Assembly (NCBI RefSeq): GCF_026250525.1
Contig: NZ_CP111043.1
Location: 3,857,001 to 3,921,000, forward strand
Source of the DNA: Chondrinema litorale
GTDB lineage: Bacteria; Bacteroidota; Bacteroidia; Cytophagales; Flammeovirgaceae
DNA length: 64,000 nucleotides
Reading direction: 5' to 3'
Every line of letters begins with the position of its first letter. Position 1 is the first letter of the stretch. This document shows, piece by piece, positions 16,385 through 25,224 of this stretch. The translations under genes were made by a program, and so were the position numbers. The notes below the pieces were generated by a model. That model searched no databases, had not been told where the DNA came from, and saw only the letters and a list, made by a program, of their open reading frames with translations.

Positions 16385-17179
16385 ATGAGTAAATTATTTT
16401 TTCTTCTTTTCTTAACTAGTGTTTGTTTAAGCTTTTCTAAAGATTCAAAATCTTATTTGTTACAAACAGAAACTGATTTATACTATCCTATAAATTATGG
16501 GCAGTTAGATGATGGCAAAGTACAGATTTTTGTTGGTTTACTAGATGAAAAGCTGCATAGAATTTCTACAGATAGAAGTAGCAATTTCGATTTTTTTAAA
16601 GAAGCAAAACCGTTGGATTATTATAATTATTGGGAGCAAAAAGGAGAGGAGGATTATTATATTTTGCTTACAAAAGTTGTTTACGTATTAGATAAAGAAG
16701 TTGATTTTTTTAATGAAAGCTTGCTAACTAATTTAGAATTTCTGCAAAAGAAAATGCCCGATTATGACCTTGAAAAAATTAGCACAAACAAGTTTCATAT
16801 AGACTGTGGTTTTTTATCTCCTTCTTTCGATTATGATTTAAATTTTTATCGCCCACCATTTACAGATAATCGAGTAAGCAGAATCGAAGAATTTGTTAAA
16901 CAAATAAATCCGGAATTGGGTAGTCCAACATTAAGTGTATTACAACATAATCATTCTTTTAGTAGAGTAATGATGCATAAAACCTCAAAAATGTCTGTTT
17001 GTGTGTCCAATTATTATCCGTATGGAGATGAAAAGACAATAGAAGTAAATTATACTTTAAATTATATTCACGAATTGCCCCCCAATTTTTTAGGTGGGTA
17101 CAAACTACTCTTAAAAGAAATAAAATCTGGTATTGTAGATTTAATTGTAAATACCAGAGCAGTTTGTGCTACTCTATAA
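16385..17179 (+). CDS. Hypothetical secreted protein
   Basis: 264 residues, not recognised. The first 17 or so residues (MSKLFFLLFLTSVCLSF) look like a signal peptide; the Cys in SVCLSFS is not followed by a convincing lipobox context, so a lipoprotein is possible but unproven. The mature part is rich in Asp, Tyr and Phe, has no repeats or transmembrane segments, and is compatible with a soluble beta-rich periplasmic or surface protein. It is convergent with the 17182 gene, the two stop codons lying only 2 nt apart. The long open frame in typical local codon use makes it a real gene. Confidence 0.7.
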   Translation: MSKLFFLLFLTSVCLSFSKDSKSYLLQTETDLYYPINYGQLDDGKVQIFVGLLDEKLHRISTDRSSNFDFFKEAKPLDYYNYWEQKGEEDYYILLTKVVYVLDKEVDFFNESLLTNLEFLQKKMPDYDLEKISTNKFHIDCGFLSPSFDYDLNFYRPPFTDNRVSRIEEFVKQINPELGSPTLSVLQHNHSFSRVMMHKTSKMSVCVSNYYPYGDEKTIEVNYTLNYIHELPPNFLGGYKLLLKEIKSGIVDLIVNTRAVCATL

Positions 17180-17181
17180 TG

Positions 17182-17922
17182 TTATTCAGCATCTTTTATA
17201 AGACTATTATAGTAATCGAAAACTTTAACCAAGTCTTCTGGTTTTTTCCATTTGATTTTATTGCTTTTGGCAAATTTTAAAACATCGTCAGCATATTCAC
17301 CAAAGAGTTCAGTGTTTTCTTTTGCTTTTTTTGAAATTGGAAACAGATGATTACCTTGAGCCATATAAAACTCTACTCTTGAAGATGCTCTCTCTACACT
17401 TCTTGCAGAATAATATCCACTTAAATAATTATCTCTGCTAATATCAACATCCTTTTTCATAAAAAGTTGAACTTTGCCAGTAGTAAGTACTTCGCAAATG
17501 CCAACCAAGCCAACGCCATCCACTGTATAATCTAAACCGTTTACAAAGAAGCTTACATTTTTGTCTGGCTCATGTACCCACTCAAAATATTTAATCTGTT
17601 TTAATGGAAGTGTTTTAATATCATTATTTACCATTACTAGCATCTGGTTGTTTCCCAGATCATACATTAATTTATAACCTTCAACAACTTTGTCGCTTTT
17701 TAAAACTACTCTACCAACTTTCCACTCTTTATCCCAGAATAGGTTGCCTTTTTTCTCATATGTTACCAGTGGCATGTTCATGAGCCCGCTGGGATTATAT
17801 CCGTATCTATTGTAGTATCCTCCTGGATAAAACCCTGGGCTAAAATATTGAGCCTGAACCTCAAACAATGAAGCTATTGAGATAAGAACAAACAGAGATA
17901 GGTATTTGCATGTATAGTTCAT
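17182..17922 (-). CDS. Hypothetical exported protein
   Basis: 246 residues, not recognised. A signal peptide is evident (hydrophobic residues about 8-20, cut after VQA or QAQ). The N-terminus of the mature protein is Gly/Tyr-rich (FYPGGYYNRYGYNPSG). The middle resembles proteins in which a short beta-rich domain reads 'valued' surfaces (YEKKGNLFWDKEWKVGRVV), but no family name can be given. The C-terminus (about 195-246) is Lys-rich and helical. It lies 68 nt after the DUF3137 gene on the same strand and may share its transcript. Confidence 0.7.
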   Translation of the reverse strand: MNYTCKYLSLFVLISIASLFEVQAQYFSPGFYPGGYYNRYGYNPSGLMNMPLVTYEKKGNLFWDKEWKVGRVVLKSDKVVEGYKLMYDLGNNQMLVMVNNDIKTLPLKQIKYFEWVHEPDKNVSFFVNGLDYTVDGVGLVGICEVLTTGKVQLFMKKDVDISRDNYLSGYYSARSVERASSRVEFYMAQGNHLFPISKKAKENTELFGEYADDVLKFAKSNKIKWKKPEDLVKVFDYYNSLIKDAE

Positions 17923-17990
17923 AATTTATCCTGATGTGTTAAAACCTGTACAAAATCTATAAGCTAAAAGTTTCCGCATTTTCAGGTAGC

Positions 17991-19001
17991 TTAATCTTCG
18001 TCTTCACCCATAGTAGCAGGAGCTTCCATAAACTCGTCGGCATTTAGCTCATCTATTATAGTAAGCATGTAGTAAAGATCATTGTAAAAACTCTTAATGT
18101 GTTCTGCCCGACTTAAAGATCTATTGAGGTTTACTTTAAATATTTCCTTTTTCATATTTACTGCCATGTATAATTTATTATCTATTACAGATATAAATAC
18201 TCTTGACTTACTTTTGCTTTTTAGGCGAAGTATTTTTTGCATAAATTCTTTAGACAATAGTTTTTCTCCTTCTAGCTTATCGTCGGCATAAACTGCAAAC
18301 TTGTCTCTAAAATCGTGGTTGGTAGGTAATATATATTGTCCGTAATAGAAATGGTGTTTTTGGATGAGAGTTCCCAGATAACCTAGTGTTTTGTATGTGT
18401 TATTATCAAGAATAAATACTCTGCCATTAAACTCTAGAGGAGAGTCTGCTACCAGAAAAAGCCCATCAAAAATACTTTTCCAAATAAGCTTCTTTTTTTT
18501 AAAAACCGTACTTTGCACTTTTTCATTAGATTCGAAAGAAGCATGTAGTTCTGAAAACTGAAGAGAAACGCCATCCATTTCACCTTTAATAAGGTCGTCG
18601 CCAATGTAGTGGTCTGGGCGAAGCATAAAAAGCTTACTTGCTTCAAAATCGTCAAATGAGACATGTTGCTCTGGATAATAGTTTAAAGAAGGGTCTACAA
18701 AGGTGACCAAATTTTTTACAATGAGGTCTTTAAAATTTTCGGGAATGGTTTCGTCTAGAAAGTACTTTTTGTAAACAAAAAACACGACTGGAGCAGTAAT
18801 TACAACAGCCACTATTATAATGTATATAGAAACACTAGAATATAAATAGGCTAATGCCCAACTTAATGTGGTAACTCCAAGTAAAATACCACCAAGTCTG
18901 CCACGCCAGTGCCGCATGTTTTTCCTTCTCGTCTCTAAACTATCAAGATCATCTTTTAAAGACTCTTCTAGAAATGCCTTAAATTCATCAAAAGTTTTCA
19001 T
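17991..19001 (-). CDS. DUF3137-family membrane protein
   Basis: 336 residues. Two adjacent membrane segments at about residues 36-55 and 58-75 follow a short charged N-terminus (RRKNMRHWRGR). The rest, presumably cytoplasmic, fits DUF3137: a segment with DDLIKGEMDGVSLQFSELHA, then KKLIWKSIFDGLFLVAD, then a C-terminal part with MAVNMKKEIFKVNLN. The family's function is not known; members often sit near envelope or LemA-type genes. The 17182 gene follows 68 nt downstream. The ATG is chosen because the preceding sequence has no other in-frame start with a better context. Confidence 0.75.
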   Translation of the reverse strand: MKTFDEFKAFLEESLKDDLDSLETRRKNMRHWRGRLGGILLGVTTLSWALAYLYSSVSIYIIIVAVVITAPVVFFVYKKYFLDETIPENFKDLIVKNLVTFVDPSLNYYPEQHVSFDDFEASKLFMLRPDHYIGDDLIKGEMDGVSLQFSELHASFESNEKVQSTVFKKKKLIWKSIFDGLFLVADSPLEFNGRVFILDNNTYKTLGYLGTLIQKHHFYYGQYILPTNHDFRDKFAVYADDKLEGEKLLSKEFMQKILRLKSKSKSRVFISVIDNKLYMAVNMKKEIFKVNLNRSLSRAEHIKSFYNDLYYMLTIIDELNADEFMEAPATMGEDED

Positions 19002-19138
19002 TCACCTGCAAAAAATCTGTCTGGCAGTTTAATCTAAATTGTGCTAATTGCTCTTGAATGCAAGATTGCAATTTATTCTTAATATGAAAATTGGAAGTTA
19101 AATAATCGTGGTGATTTTTTAAAAAGTATCGATTTTTA

Positions 19139-19888
19139 TCACTCATTTATGAAAATCTCGGCAGGATACTTTACTTCTGCCAGATATAAGCCTTGTGGCG
19201 GAACTGCAAATCTTCTTGTGTCTCTTTTTTTAGATTCGAGCATTTGCTTAAAGTCTTCTAGCGACATTTTTTCCATACCAACTTGTAATAATGCCCCAGT
19301 AATTAATCTTACCATGCCTCTAAGAAACCTGTTTGCTGTAATCTGGAAATACAACATGCTTCCATCTACTTTCCAAAAGGCTTCGGTTATATCACACAAA
19401 TGGTGTTCGTTGCCTGCATTTGTTTTACTAAAAGCAGTATAGTCTTGCCATTGTAGTAGCAGATCTGCTGCTGTTTGCATCTTCTTTAAATGTAGAGGTG
19501 CATGTAATTGGTAAGCAAAGTCAGTTAAGAAAGGATTTTTTTCTTTACTGATTTTGTAAATGTATTTTCTTGATAGGGCAGAAAAGCGTGCATGGGCATC
19601 TTCTGAAACAGCTTTAATGCTTTTAATGGCAATATCTTTAGGTAGAAAAGAATTGCTGCGATGGGCTAAATCTTTGGCATTTATTTGATTTTCTGATACA
19701 AAATGTGCAAATTGCTGCAAACAATGGACTCCTGTGTCAGTTCTACCGCTGCCGTAAACTTCTATTTTTTGTTGAAGTATCTTGCTGAAACAATCATTAA
19801 TGACCTCTTGAACTGATCTTGCATTTTTCTGTATTTGCCAGCCATGATAAGCTGAGCCTTTATAGGAAACTTCAATGAAATATTTCAA
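19139..19888 (-). CDS. truA: tRNA pseudouridine(38-40) synthase, probable TTG start
   Basis: TruA converts uridines 38-40 of the tRNA anticodon arm to pseudouridine. Family motifs: KYFIEVSYKGSAYHGWQIQ at the N-terminus, the catalytic Asp in GSGRTDTGVHCLQQFAHF, and RFLRGMVRLITGALLQVG near the C-terminus. The frame is open up to an ATG at 19951, but that would add 21 mostly hydrophobic residues not seen in TruA and would overlap the rpoB promoter (19934-19965). A TTG at 19886-19888 places the first residue exactly at the family N-terminus and gives 249 residues, the normal size; it is preferred here. The gene is divergent from rpoB. Confidence 0.92.
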   Translation of the reverse strand: MKYFIEVSYKGSAYHGWQIQKNARSVQEVINDCFSKILQQKIEVYGSGRTDTGVHCLQQFAHFVSENQINAKDLAHRSNSFLPKDIAIKSIKAVSEDAHARFSALSRKYIYKISKEKNPFLTDFAYQLHAPLHLKKMQTAADLLLQWQDYTAFSKTNAGNEHHLCDITEAFWKVDGSMLYFQITANRFLRGMVRLITGALLQVGMEKMSLEDFKQMLESKKRDTRRFAVPPQGLYLAEVKYPAEIFINE

Positions 19889-19933
19889 GGGGAGAAAAAA
19901 AGTTATTAAAAAGTTTATTAATATATAATGTTC

Positions 19934-19965
19934 TTTGTAATTTAAGAGCATAAGTCCTACCTTTG
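19934..19965 (+). promoter_or_regulatory. Promoter of rpoB
   Basis: TTTG at 19934-19937 and TACCTTTG at 19958-19965 are 20 nt apart, a full match to the Bacteroidota promoter pattern. Predicted leader: about 85 nt, with a small hairpin CTCATT-TTC-AATGAG (19981-19995). Confidence 0.65.
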
Positions 19966-20055
19966 CATGTTATTTTAGGACTCATTTTCAATGAGCAAAA
20001 ATAAAGAAATTATAATTTTTTTTAAGTATCTCTTACAAAATAAATTTAAATAGCC

Positions 20056-23000
20056 TTGGCAACAATTAGAGACGGAAGAAAAAATTTCTCATCAATTAAG
20101 AATGTTCTCGACTACCCCGACTTTCTTGATGTCCAATTTAGGTCATTTAGGGACTTTTTCCAGTTGGATACTCCGCCGGAAAAACGTACTCAAGAAGGAT
20201 TATACAGGGTTTTTGCAGAGAATTTTCCTATATCTGATTCCAGAGAAAATTTTGTATTAGAATTTATTGATTACACTGTTGATCCACCTAAATACACTGT
20301 CGATGAGTGTGTAGACAGAGGTCTTACTTACTCTGTGCCACTTAAGGCAAAGTTAAGACTTTCTTGTAACGACGAAGATAATGAGGAGTTTGAAACTATC
20401 GAGCAGGAAGTATTCTTAGGTAATATTCCTTATATGACTATAAGGGGATCGTTTGTAATAAATGGAGCAGAGAGAGTAATTGTATCACAATTGCACAGGT
20501 CTCCTGGTGTATTCTTCGCTCAAAGTAAACACACAAATGGTACAAAACTTTATTCTGCAAGGGTAATTCCTTTTAAAGGTTCTTGGATTGAGTTTGCTAC
20601 TGACGTAAACAATGTGATGTATGCTTACATTGACAGAAAGAAAAAATTCCCAGTTACTACGCTTTTAAGAGCAATAGGATGGGGAACAGATAAAGATATT
20701 CTTGATCTGTTCGGTCTTTCTGAAGAAGTTAATGCTACAGCTGCTGCACTAAAAGGAGTTGTAGGCAGAAAACTAGCTGCAAGGGTATTAAAAACCTGGA
20801 CTGAGGATTTTGTGGATGAGGATACAGGTGAGGTGGTTTCTATTGATAGAAACGAAGTAGTAATGGAGAGGGATTCAGTTATTGAGCAGGAAGATATTGA
20901 TACCATTGTAGATGCTGGTGTTAAAAGTATCATCCTTCACAGAGCTGATATCAACATTGCTGATTACACTATTATATATAATACACTTCAGAAAGATAAC
21001 TCTAACTCTGAAAAAGAGGCAGTTGAGCAGATATACAGACAGTTAAGAAATACTGAAGCTCCTGATGAGCAAACTGCAAGAGATATCATCCAAAACTTAT
21101 TCTTTAGTGATAAGAGATATGATTTAGGAGAAGTTGGTAGATACAGAATCAACAAAAAACTTTCTTCTGATACAGATATCGATACCAAGGTATTAACCAA
21201 AGTTGATATTATCAGCATTGTAAAATATCTGATCACTCTTATCAACTCAAAAGCAGTAGTTGATGATATTGACCACTTAAGTAACAGAAGGGTAAGAACA
21301 GTAGGTGAGCAGCTTTATGCTCAATTTGGTGTTGGTTTAGCTCGTATGGCTCGTACAATCAAAGAAAGAATGAACGTACGTGACAACGAAGACTTTAAAC
21401 CAGTTGATTTGATCAACGCTCGTACACTATCATCTGTAATTAATTCTTTCTTTGGTACTAACCAGTTGTCTCAGTTTATGGATCAAACTAACCCACTTGC
21501 TGAGATTACTCACAAGAGAAGGGTTTCAGCTTTAGGTCCAGGGGGTCTTTCAAGAGAAAGAGCTGGTTTTGAGGTACGTGACGTTCACTATACACACTAT
21601 GGCCGTCTATGTACTATTGAAACTCCTGAAGGTCCAAACATTGGTCTAATTTCTTCACTTTGTGTTTATGCAAAAGTGAATTCAATGGGCTTTATCGAGA
21701 CTCCATATAGAAAGGTAAGTGAAGGTGTTGTTGATTTAGGTAAAGAAACTGTTGAATACCTAAGTGCAGAGGAAGAAGATACACATACTATTGCACAGGC
21801 TAACGCTCCTTTAACAGACGAAGGTAACTTTGTTAATGATAGAGTTAAAGCGAGATTCGAGGGTGACTTCCCAGTTGAAGAGCCAGGCAAAATCTCTTAT
21901 ATGGATGTTGCGCCAAACCAGATTGTATCTGTGGCAGCTTCGTTAATTCCTTTCCTTGAGCACGATGATGCTAACCGTGCATTGATGGGATCTAACATGC
22001 AGCGCCAAGCAGTTCCATTGTTAAGACCTGATGCTCCAATTGTGGGTACTGGACTTGAAAAACGCGTAGCAGAAGACTCTAAAGCTTTACTAACTGCAGA
22101 AGCAGATGGTGTAGTTGATTTTGTTGATGCTACTGTTATTAAAATGAATTATGACCTTAACGAAAACGAACGTCTAGTAAGTTTTGACGACGATATCGTT
22201 GAGCATACGCTTGGTAAATTCAGAAGAACTAACCAAGATACCTGTATTAACCTTCGTCCTTTAGTTAAAAGAGGAGATGTAGTTAAGAAAGGTGATGTTC
22301 TTTGTGATGGATATGCAACACACAACGGAGAACTTGCACTAGGTAGAAACCTACTTGTAGCGTTCATGCCTTGGCAAGGATATAACTTTGAGGATGCGAT
22401 CGTAATTTCTGAGAAGATTGTAAGAGATGATATATTCACTTCAATCCACATCGACGAATACGAACTTGAAGTAAGAGATACCAAAAGAGGTGAGGAGGAA
22501 TTAACTCCAGAGATTCCAAACGTAAGTGAGGAAGCAGTAAAAAACCTTGATGAGAACGGTATTGTTAGAATTGGTGCTGAGATTAAAGAAGGTGACATCC
22601 TAATTGGTAAAATCACACCTAAAGGTGAAAGCGATCCAACACCAGAAGAAAAACTCCTTAGAGCTATCTTCGGTGATAAAGCTGGTGATGTAAAAGATGC
22701 TTCTTTAAGAGCTCCTGCATCATTAAGAGGTGTTGTAATTGATACTAAATTATTCTCAAGACCTAAGAAAGATAAAGACCAAAGAGCTAAGTCTAAGAAA
22801 GAAGTAGAAATGCTTAAAAATAGATTTAGCCGTGATTTGATCGTAATCAGAGACAGACTAATCAGAAAACTAATCCAATTATTGGAAGGTGAAATCTGTA
22901 CTGGAATCAAACACAAATTTGGTCACGAGATCATGAGTAAAGGAGTTAAATTCTCTGATATGAACATAAAAGAGAACTTGTTCCCAGATGAGAACCCTTA

Positions 23001-23931
23001 CAAAGATGAAAGTACTTATGCGGTACAAGAAGAAGTAAACCTTGTTTCTGACCTTATCTTAGATAACTGGACAGATGATGAAGCTACTAACCAGTTAGTA
23101 GTTACAATGGTTAAAAACTTCAACAACCGTAGAAACGAAATCATTGGTAAATTTAAGCGTGATCGCTTTACATTAGAAGTTGGAGATGAGTTACCAGCTG
23201 GTATCGTAAGACTTGCTAAAGTTTACATTGCTAAAAAACGTAAACTGAAAGTAGGTGATAAGATGGCAGGTCGTCACGGTAACAAAGGGGTTGTTGCTAA
23301 GATCGTTCCTCAGGAAGATATGCCATTCTTAGAAGATGGAACTCCAATGGATATCGTATTGAACCCACTTGGTGTACCTTCTCGTATGAACATTGGTCAG
23401 ATTTATGAAACAGTTCTAGGATGGGCTGGTCTTAAATTAGGTAGAAAATATGCTACTCCAATTTTCGATGGTGCTACAGAGGAAGAAGTAGATAATGAGT
23501 TAAAAGAAGCTAATCTACCAAACTTTGGTAGGGTGCATCTTTATGATGGCCTTGCTGGTGATAGATTCGATCAACCAGTAACAGTAGGTATCATTTATAT
23601 GTTGAAACTTGGTCACCTTGTTGATGACAAAATGCACGCTCGTTCAATCGGTCCTTATTCACTTATTACACAACAGCCATTGGGTGGTAAAGCTCAGTTT
23701 GGTGGTCAGCGTTTTGGTGAGATGGAGGTTTGGGCGCTTGAAGCATTTGGTGCAGCAAACGTACTAAGAGAGATTCTTACTATTAAGTCTGATGACGTAG
23801 TAGGTAGAGCAAAAGCATATGAAGCTATTGTAAAAGGTGAAAATATGCCAAGACCTAATATACCAGAGTCTTTCAACGTATTGGTTCACGAACTTCGTGG
23901 TCTAGCACTTGAAATTACTTTGAGTAACTAA
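20056..23931 (+). CDS. rpoB: RNA polymerase beta subunit, TTG start
   Basis: 1291 residues, complete. The start is TTG at 20056, giving the usual N-terminus MATIRDGRKNFSSIKNVLDYPDFLDVQ written in two parts of the family; an in-frame stop lies three codons before it and no nearer ATG exists. Landmarks: the rifampicin-pocket region (FFGTNQLSQFMDQTNPL, then HKRRVSALGPGGL), ETPEGPNIGLI, GRNLLVAFMPWQGYNFEDA, the KRKLKVGDKMAGRHGNKGV segment, and the C-terminal GGQRFGEMEVWALEAFGA. The rifampicin pocket looks wild type by eye. Unusually, rplJ/rplL are not upstream (truA, divergent, is) and rpoC is not downstream; a strong terminator follows 22 nt after the stop. It has its own matching promoter. Confidence 0.98.
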   Translation: MATIRDGRKNFSSIKNVLDYPDFLDVQFRSFRDFFQLDTPPEKRTQEGLYRVFAENFPISDSRENFVLEFIDYTVDPPKYTVDECVDRGLTYSVPLKAKLRLSCNDEDNEEFETIEQEVFLGNIPYMTIRGSFVINGAERVIVSQLHRSPGVFFAQSKHTNGTKLYSARVIPFKGSWIEFATDVNNVMYAYIDRKKKFPVTTLLRAIGWGTDKDILDLFGLSEEVNATAAALKGVVGRKLAARVLKTWTEDFVDEDTGEVVSIDRNEVVMERDSVIEQEDIDTIVDAGVKSIILHRADINIADYTIIYNTLQKDNSNSEKEAVEQIYRQLRNTEAPDEQTARDIIQNLFFSDKRYDLGEVGRYRINKKLSSDTDIDTKVLTKVDIISIVKYLITLINSKAVVDDIDHLSNRRVRTVGEQLYAQFGVGLARMARTIKERMNVRDNEDFKPVDLINARTLSSVINSFFGTNQLSQFMDQTNPLAEITHKRRVSALGPGGLSRERAGFEVRDVHYTHYGRLCTIETPEGPNIGLISSLCVYAKVNSMGFIETPYRKVSEGVVDLGKETVEYLSAEEEDTHTIAQANAPLTDEGNFVNDRVKARFEGDFPVEEPGKISYMDVAPNQIVSVAASLIPFLEHDDANRALMGSNMQRQAVPLLRPDAPIVGTGLEKRVAEDSKALLTAEADGVVDFVDATVIKMNYDLNENERLVSFDDDIVEHTLGKFRRTNQDTCINLRPLVKRGDVVKKGDVLCDGYATHNGELALGRNLLVAFMPWQGYNFEDAIVISEKIVRDDIFTSIHIDEYELEVRDTKRGEEELTPEIPNVSEEAVKNLDENGIVRIGAEIKEGDILIGKITPKGESDPTPEEKLLRAIFGDKAGDVKDASLRAPASLRGVVIDTKLFSRPKKDKDQRAKSKKEVEMLKNRFSRDLIVIRDRLIRKLIQLLEGEICTGIKHKFGHEIMSKGVKFSDMNIKENLFPDENPYKDESTYAVQEEVNLVSDLILDNWTDDEATNQLVVTMVKNFNNRRNEIIGKFKRDRFTLEVGDELPAGIVRLAKVYIAKKRKLKVGDKMAGRHGNKGVVAKIVPQEDMPFLEDGTPMDIVLNPLGVPSRMNIGQIYETVLGWAGLKLGRKYATPIFDGATEEEVDNELKEANLPNFGRVHLYDGLAGDRFDQPVTVGIIYMLKLGHLVDDKMHARSIGPYSLITQQPLGGKAQFGGQRFGEMEVWALEAFGAANVLREILTIKSDDVVGRAKAYEAIVKGENMPRPNIPESFNVLVHELRGLALEITLSN

Positions 23932-23953
23932 TCAGGTTTTAAAAACTAATAAG

Positions 23954-23980
23954 AAAAGCCGGCTTATGTCGGCTTTTTTT
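23954..23980 (+). terminator. Terminator of rpoB
   Basis: AAAAGCCGGC (23954-23963) pairs with GTCGGCTTTT (23968-23977), one G-T pair, across a TTAT loop, and a T-run reaches 23980. It closes the single-gene rpoB unit. Confidence 0.92.
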
Positions 23981-24039
23981 ATTTTAAAAATACCAATAGC
24001 AGGTAGATGATATCGTTAAATCTCAAATAGTTTGATGAT

Positions 24040-24762
24040 ATGAACACCTCAAAGAAAACCCTGCTTTTTTTTCTAAGTATCCTTACTTTTTCGAATATTT
24101 TTTGCCTACAGGCACAAAGATTAAAGTGGCAAAGACTAGCGCCGGTCTCTTTAATGGAAATAGGTATTTCGGGCAATTCGTACAAAGGAGATTTAAATTC
24201 CTCATATAATAAATGGTCTGGTGGAGTAAAGTTTGGCATACTGTTCAATAGAAAAGAAAAGCTGAATGGAGGTGTGCAATTTTCATATCAATCTGTAATT
24301 GGGCAAGTTTTAAGCTTAGAACCTCAAGCCGAAAATGAAGAAGGCATCTATCCCAATACTTTTTTTAAATCGTCTGTAATATCTGGCCAATATGCGCTCA
24401 GATATAATTTTATCAAAAAAGAATTCTTTCATTTATATCTTTCTCAGGGAGTAGGCATATCGTATTATAATCCCAAAGATGAAGAAGGAGACGATCTTGT
24501 TAGCCAATCTACCACAAGAAATTATACAGAAGATTACAGGTCAACATCATTTTATTTACCCACAGAAATTGGAGCAATATATCTTTTCAGAAATGGATAT
24601 GGTATAGGTTTACAAGGAAAATTCTTTAATATTTTAACAGATTATCTTGATAATATCTCCGAATTAGGCGAAGTAGATGGTAGAGATAATATCCTTTCAA
24701 TTCAATTAAGTTTTTATGCTCCGCTGAGTTACTACGAGAAAAGAAGACAAAGAAGGAGATAA
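24040..24762 (+). CDS. Probable outer-membrane beta-barrel protein
   Basis: 240 residues. A signal peptide (hydrophobic about 8-22, cut near LQAQ) precedes a mature part with alternating hydrophobic and polar residues and many aromatic-ended strands (GVKFGILFNRKEKLNGGVQFSYQ, YALRYNFI, GIGLQGKFFNILTDYLDN, ILSIQLSFYAPL). This fits the small 8-stranded barrels common in Bacteroidota, near the DUF6089 type. The C-terminus ends in a very basic tail (YYEKRRQRRR) instead of the aromatic residue usual for barrels, so the last strand is probably the segment ending FYAPL. No function can be assigned. It stands alone between the rpoB terminator and the alkyltransferase-like gene. Confidence 0.6.
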   Translation: MNTSKKTLLFFLSILTFSNIFCLQAQRLKWQRLAPVSLMEIGISGNSYKGDLNSSYNKWSGGVKFGILFNRKEKLNGGVQFSYQSVIGQVLSLEPQAENEEGIYPNTFFKSSVISGQYALRYNFIKKEFFHLYLSQGVGISYYNPKDEEGDDLVSQSTTRNYTEDYRSTSFYLPTEIGAIYLFRNGYGIGLQGKFFNILTDYLDNISELGEVDGRDNILSIQLSFYAPLSYYEKRRQRRR

Positions 24763-24853
24763 TTCTACTGTATGCAGAAAATTGATTTTTTTTAGCTTTA
24801 AACCTTTTATATTTTTACCAATCAACTGAAGTTTGCAGGAATCATCTTTTTGA

Positions 24854-25189
24854 ATGGAAAAGGCCAGTTTTTTTAAGGATGTTTATGAAGTAGTGAAGCA
24901 AATTCCCAAAGGGAAAGTAACTTCTTATGGTGCAATTGCTAATTATCTCGGAGTAAAAAGTGGTGCCCGAATGGTTGGCTGGGCAATGAATGCTTCTTTT
25001 ACTTCAGAAGAAACCATACCAGCTCATAGAGTAGTTAACAGGGTAGGCTTGCTCACTGGTAAACATCATTTTGGAAGTGCTGACGAAATGGCTAACAAAT
25101 TAAGAGAAGAAGGCTTAAAAGTAAAAGGTGATCAGATAATAGCTTTTGATAAACATTTTTGGGATCCATCAGTAGAACTGGCACTTTAA
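24854..25189 (+). CDS. Alkyltransferase-like protein (MGMT domain without catalytic Cys)
   Basis: 111 residues. It matches the DNA-binding C-terminal domain of O6-methylguanine-DNA methyltransferase (VYEVVKQIPKGKVTSYGAIANYLG, then ARMVGWAMN), but the catalytic PCHRV motif reads PAHRV, with Ala57 in place of the Cys. Such alkyltransferase-like (ATL) proteins bind and flip O6-alkylguanine without repairing it and in studied species recruit nucleotide excision repair. The Tyr of the helix-turn-helix (SYGAI) and the Arg finger candidate (ARMVG) are kept, which supports DNA binding. Substitution by Ala rather than Trp is noted. It lies 35 nt ahead of pyrF's start and is likely cotranscribed with it by chance of position. 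Confidence 0.9.
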   Translation: MEKASFFKDVYEVVKQIPKGKVTSYGAIANYLGVKSGARMVGWAMNASFTSEETIPAHRVVNRVGLLTGKHHFGSADEMANKLREEGLKVKGDQIIAFDKHFWDPSVELAL

Positions 25190-25224
25190 TTTATCATCTG
25201 TTTAATTGTAGTAACCTAATCTTT

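Noticed and set aside
22149..22916. Long minus-strand frame inside rpoB (255 codons)
   Set aside because: Ser/Leu-rich mirror of rpoB; no family match and typical of shadow frames in highly expressed genes.
25159..25224. Upstream start for pyrF at 25159
   Set aside because: Would overlap the ATL gene by 31 nt and add 22 residues not in the family; ATG 25225 fits.
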